From the NCBI GenBank assembly GCA_903857665.1, contig CAIOFV010000105.1, forward strand, positions 62,001 to 126,000: DNA of 64,000 nt. The letters are read 5' to 3'. The notes under the pieces were generated by a model that saw nothing but the letters and a program-made list of their open reading frames with translations, was not told where the DNA came from and did not search any database. The translations under genes were made by a program, and so were the position numbers. Source of the DNA: an uncultured Myxococcales bacterium. Lineage in GTDB: Bacteria; Myxococcota_A; UBA9042; DTJE01. Below are positions 63,414 to 64,000 of the stretch, piece by piece (the first letter of the stretch is position 1; each line of letters starts with the position of its first letter).

Positions 63414-64000
63414 CGACCCTCCTGGGCACCCCCCGTCGCGTGGCGGCCATCGCCCGCAACACGTTCATCGAGGCGTCGCGCAACCGGGCCTTCGTCGGCC
63501 TGGGAATCGCCGCGATGGGACTGGTGGCGTCGTCCATGGCCCTGTCGGGCCTCGCCATCGCGGACCAGATGGCCCGCGTGCTGGTGGACTTCGGCCTGTT
63601 CTCGATCGCCGTGCTGGAGGTCGTGATCGCGGTCACGATGGGCGTCATCCTGGTCTTCAAGGAGGTTGACAAGAAGACCTTCTACGTGATCCTCACGAAG
63701 CCGATCCGGCGGTCGGAGGTGCTGGCGGGCAAGTTCTTCGGCCTCGTCGCGGTGCTGGCCATCGCGCTGGTGCTGATGTCGATGGCCTGGATCGGGTCGC
63801 TGTCCCTGCGGGGCGTGCCCCTGCCGCACGACATCGCCCAGGCCCTCGTGCTGACCTGGCTGCAGGCCGTGCTGATCACCTCGGTCGCCCTGTTCTTCAG
63901 CTCGTTCGCCAGCCCCATCCTGTCGGGCGTGTTCACGCTGGGCGTCTACCTCGCGGGCACGACGCTCTACGTGCTGGACGACCTGCTCGTCGCCCGGAAG
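63410..64000 (+). CDS. ABC-2-type transporter permease (3' end outside window)
   Basis: 197 codons are visible. ATG overlaps the ATPase stop (ATGA). Hydrophobic spans at about 23-45, 52-74, 98-120 and 138-162; between the second and third lies FKEVDKKTFYVILTKPIRRS, the cytosolic helix typical of ABC-2 permeases (NosY/NatB-like) that docks on the ATPase. The end is missing, so the total length and last spans are unknown. Confidence 0.85.
   Translation, partial: MTTLLGTPRRVAAIARNTFIEASRNRAFVGLGIAAMGLVASSMALSGLAIADQMARVLVDFGLFSIAVLEVVIAVTMGVILVFKEVDKKTFYVILTKPIRRSEVLAGKFFGLVAVLAIALVLMSMAWIGSLSLRGVPLPHDIAQALVLTWLQAVLITSVALFFSSFASPILSGVFTLGVYLAGTTLYVLDDLLVARK

Noticed and set aside
1-64000. tRNA, rRNA, CRISPR, insertion sequences or prophage genes
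   Set aside because: I saw no cloverleaf, spacer-repeat array, transposase or phage protein in either strand.

Overview
This is high-GC, gene-dense bacterial DNA. It most resembles an uncultivated Myxococcota / former Deltaproteobacteria lineage; this is inference, because no rRNA or tRNA gene is present. The signs are: many secreted lipoproteins with Asp/Val/Pro-rich linkers and Dictyostelium-type Cys repeats; a MYXO-CTERM-like C-terminus (38495-39289); a Ser/Thr kinase fused to a PilZ-like domain beside an HD-GYP protein; and an ECF sigma factor with a FecR/TPR partner. Metabolism looks facultative: an anaerobic-type glycerol-3-phosphate dehydrogenase, a PPi-type phosphofructokinase and a 2-hydroxyacyl-CoA dehydratase activase occur together with an AlkB oxygenase.

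Layout. 1-4111 (minus): glpA-glpB and a GlpC-like membrane Fe-S/heme subunit that runs off the window. 4254-6266 (minus): pcm and PPi-type phosphofructokinase. 6545-17635 (plus): a nuo operon A-B-CD-H-I-J-K-L-M-N with no nuoEFG. 17675-24955 (plus): small and membrane proteins, a Ser/Thr kinase-PilZ fusion, a lipoprotein, an HD-GYP phosphodiesterase and a double-PilZ protein. 24978-29364 (minus): three secreted proteins and AlkB. 29587-36087 (plus): a 1051-residue Cys-rich lipoprotein, a probable outer-membrane protein, an ECF sigma factor and a FecR/TPR anti-sigma-like protein. 36228-38305 (minus): a caspase-fold (C14) protease coupled to a small membrane-anchored protein. 38495-41810 (plus): MYXO-CTERM-like protein, lipoprotein, beta-barrel. 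41854-43904 (minus): a triple six-cysteine repeat protein followed 2 bases later by a radical SAM/SPASM enzyme. 44136-49803 (plus): giant activase/dehydratase-like protein and a sialidase-like lipoprotein. 49831-52807 (minus): two transporters. 53022-56175: NagB-like deaminase, mutarotase and a GlcNAc-kinase-like ATPase. 56209-59209 (minus): two membrane proteins, one GT2-like. 59370-64000 (plus): TPR-like membrane protein, sugar epimerase, DegT aminotransferase and an ABC exporter cut by the window end.

How it fits together. GlpAB with its membrane subunit and the EFG-less complex I are quinone-linked energy modules. PPi-PFK, NagB, mutarotase, amino-sugar kinase and the sialidase-like lipoprotein suggest scavenging of amino sugars from glycans. 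The kinase, HD-GYP and PilZ genes form a probable c-di-GMP/phosphorylation signalling island. The two most unusual units are the radical SAM plus Cys-repeat pair (a likely peptide or protein maturation system) and the caspase plus membrane-protein pair.

No gene-free stretch exceeds 300 bases. The longest gaps are 6267-6544, 43905-44135, 29365-29586, 52808-53021 and 22217-22417; apart from the promoters and repeats listed, I see nothing definite in them. Promoter calls are by eye against the sigma-70 consensus.
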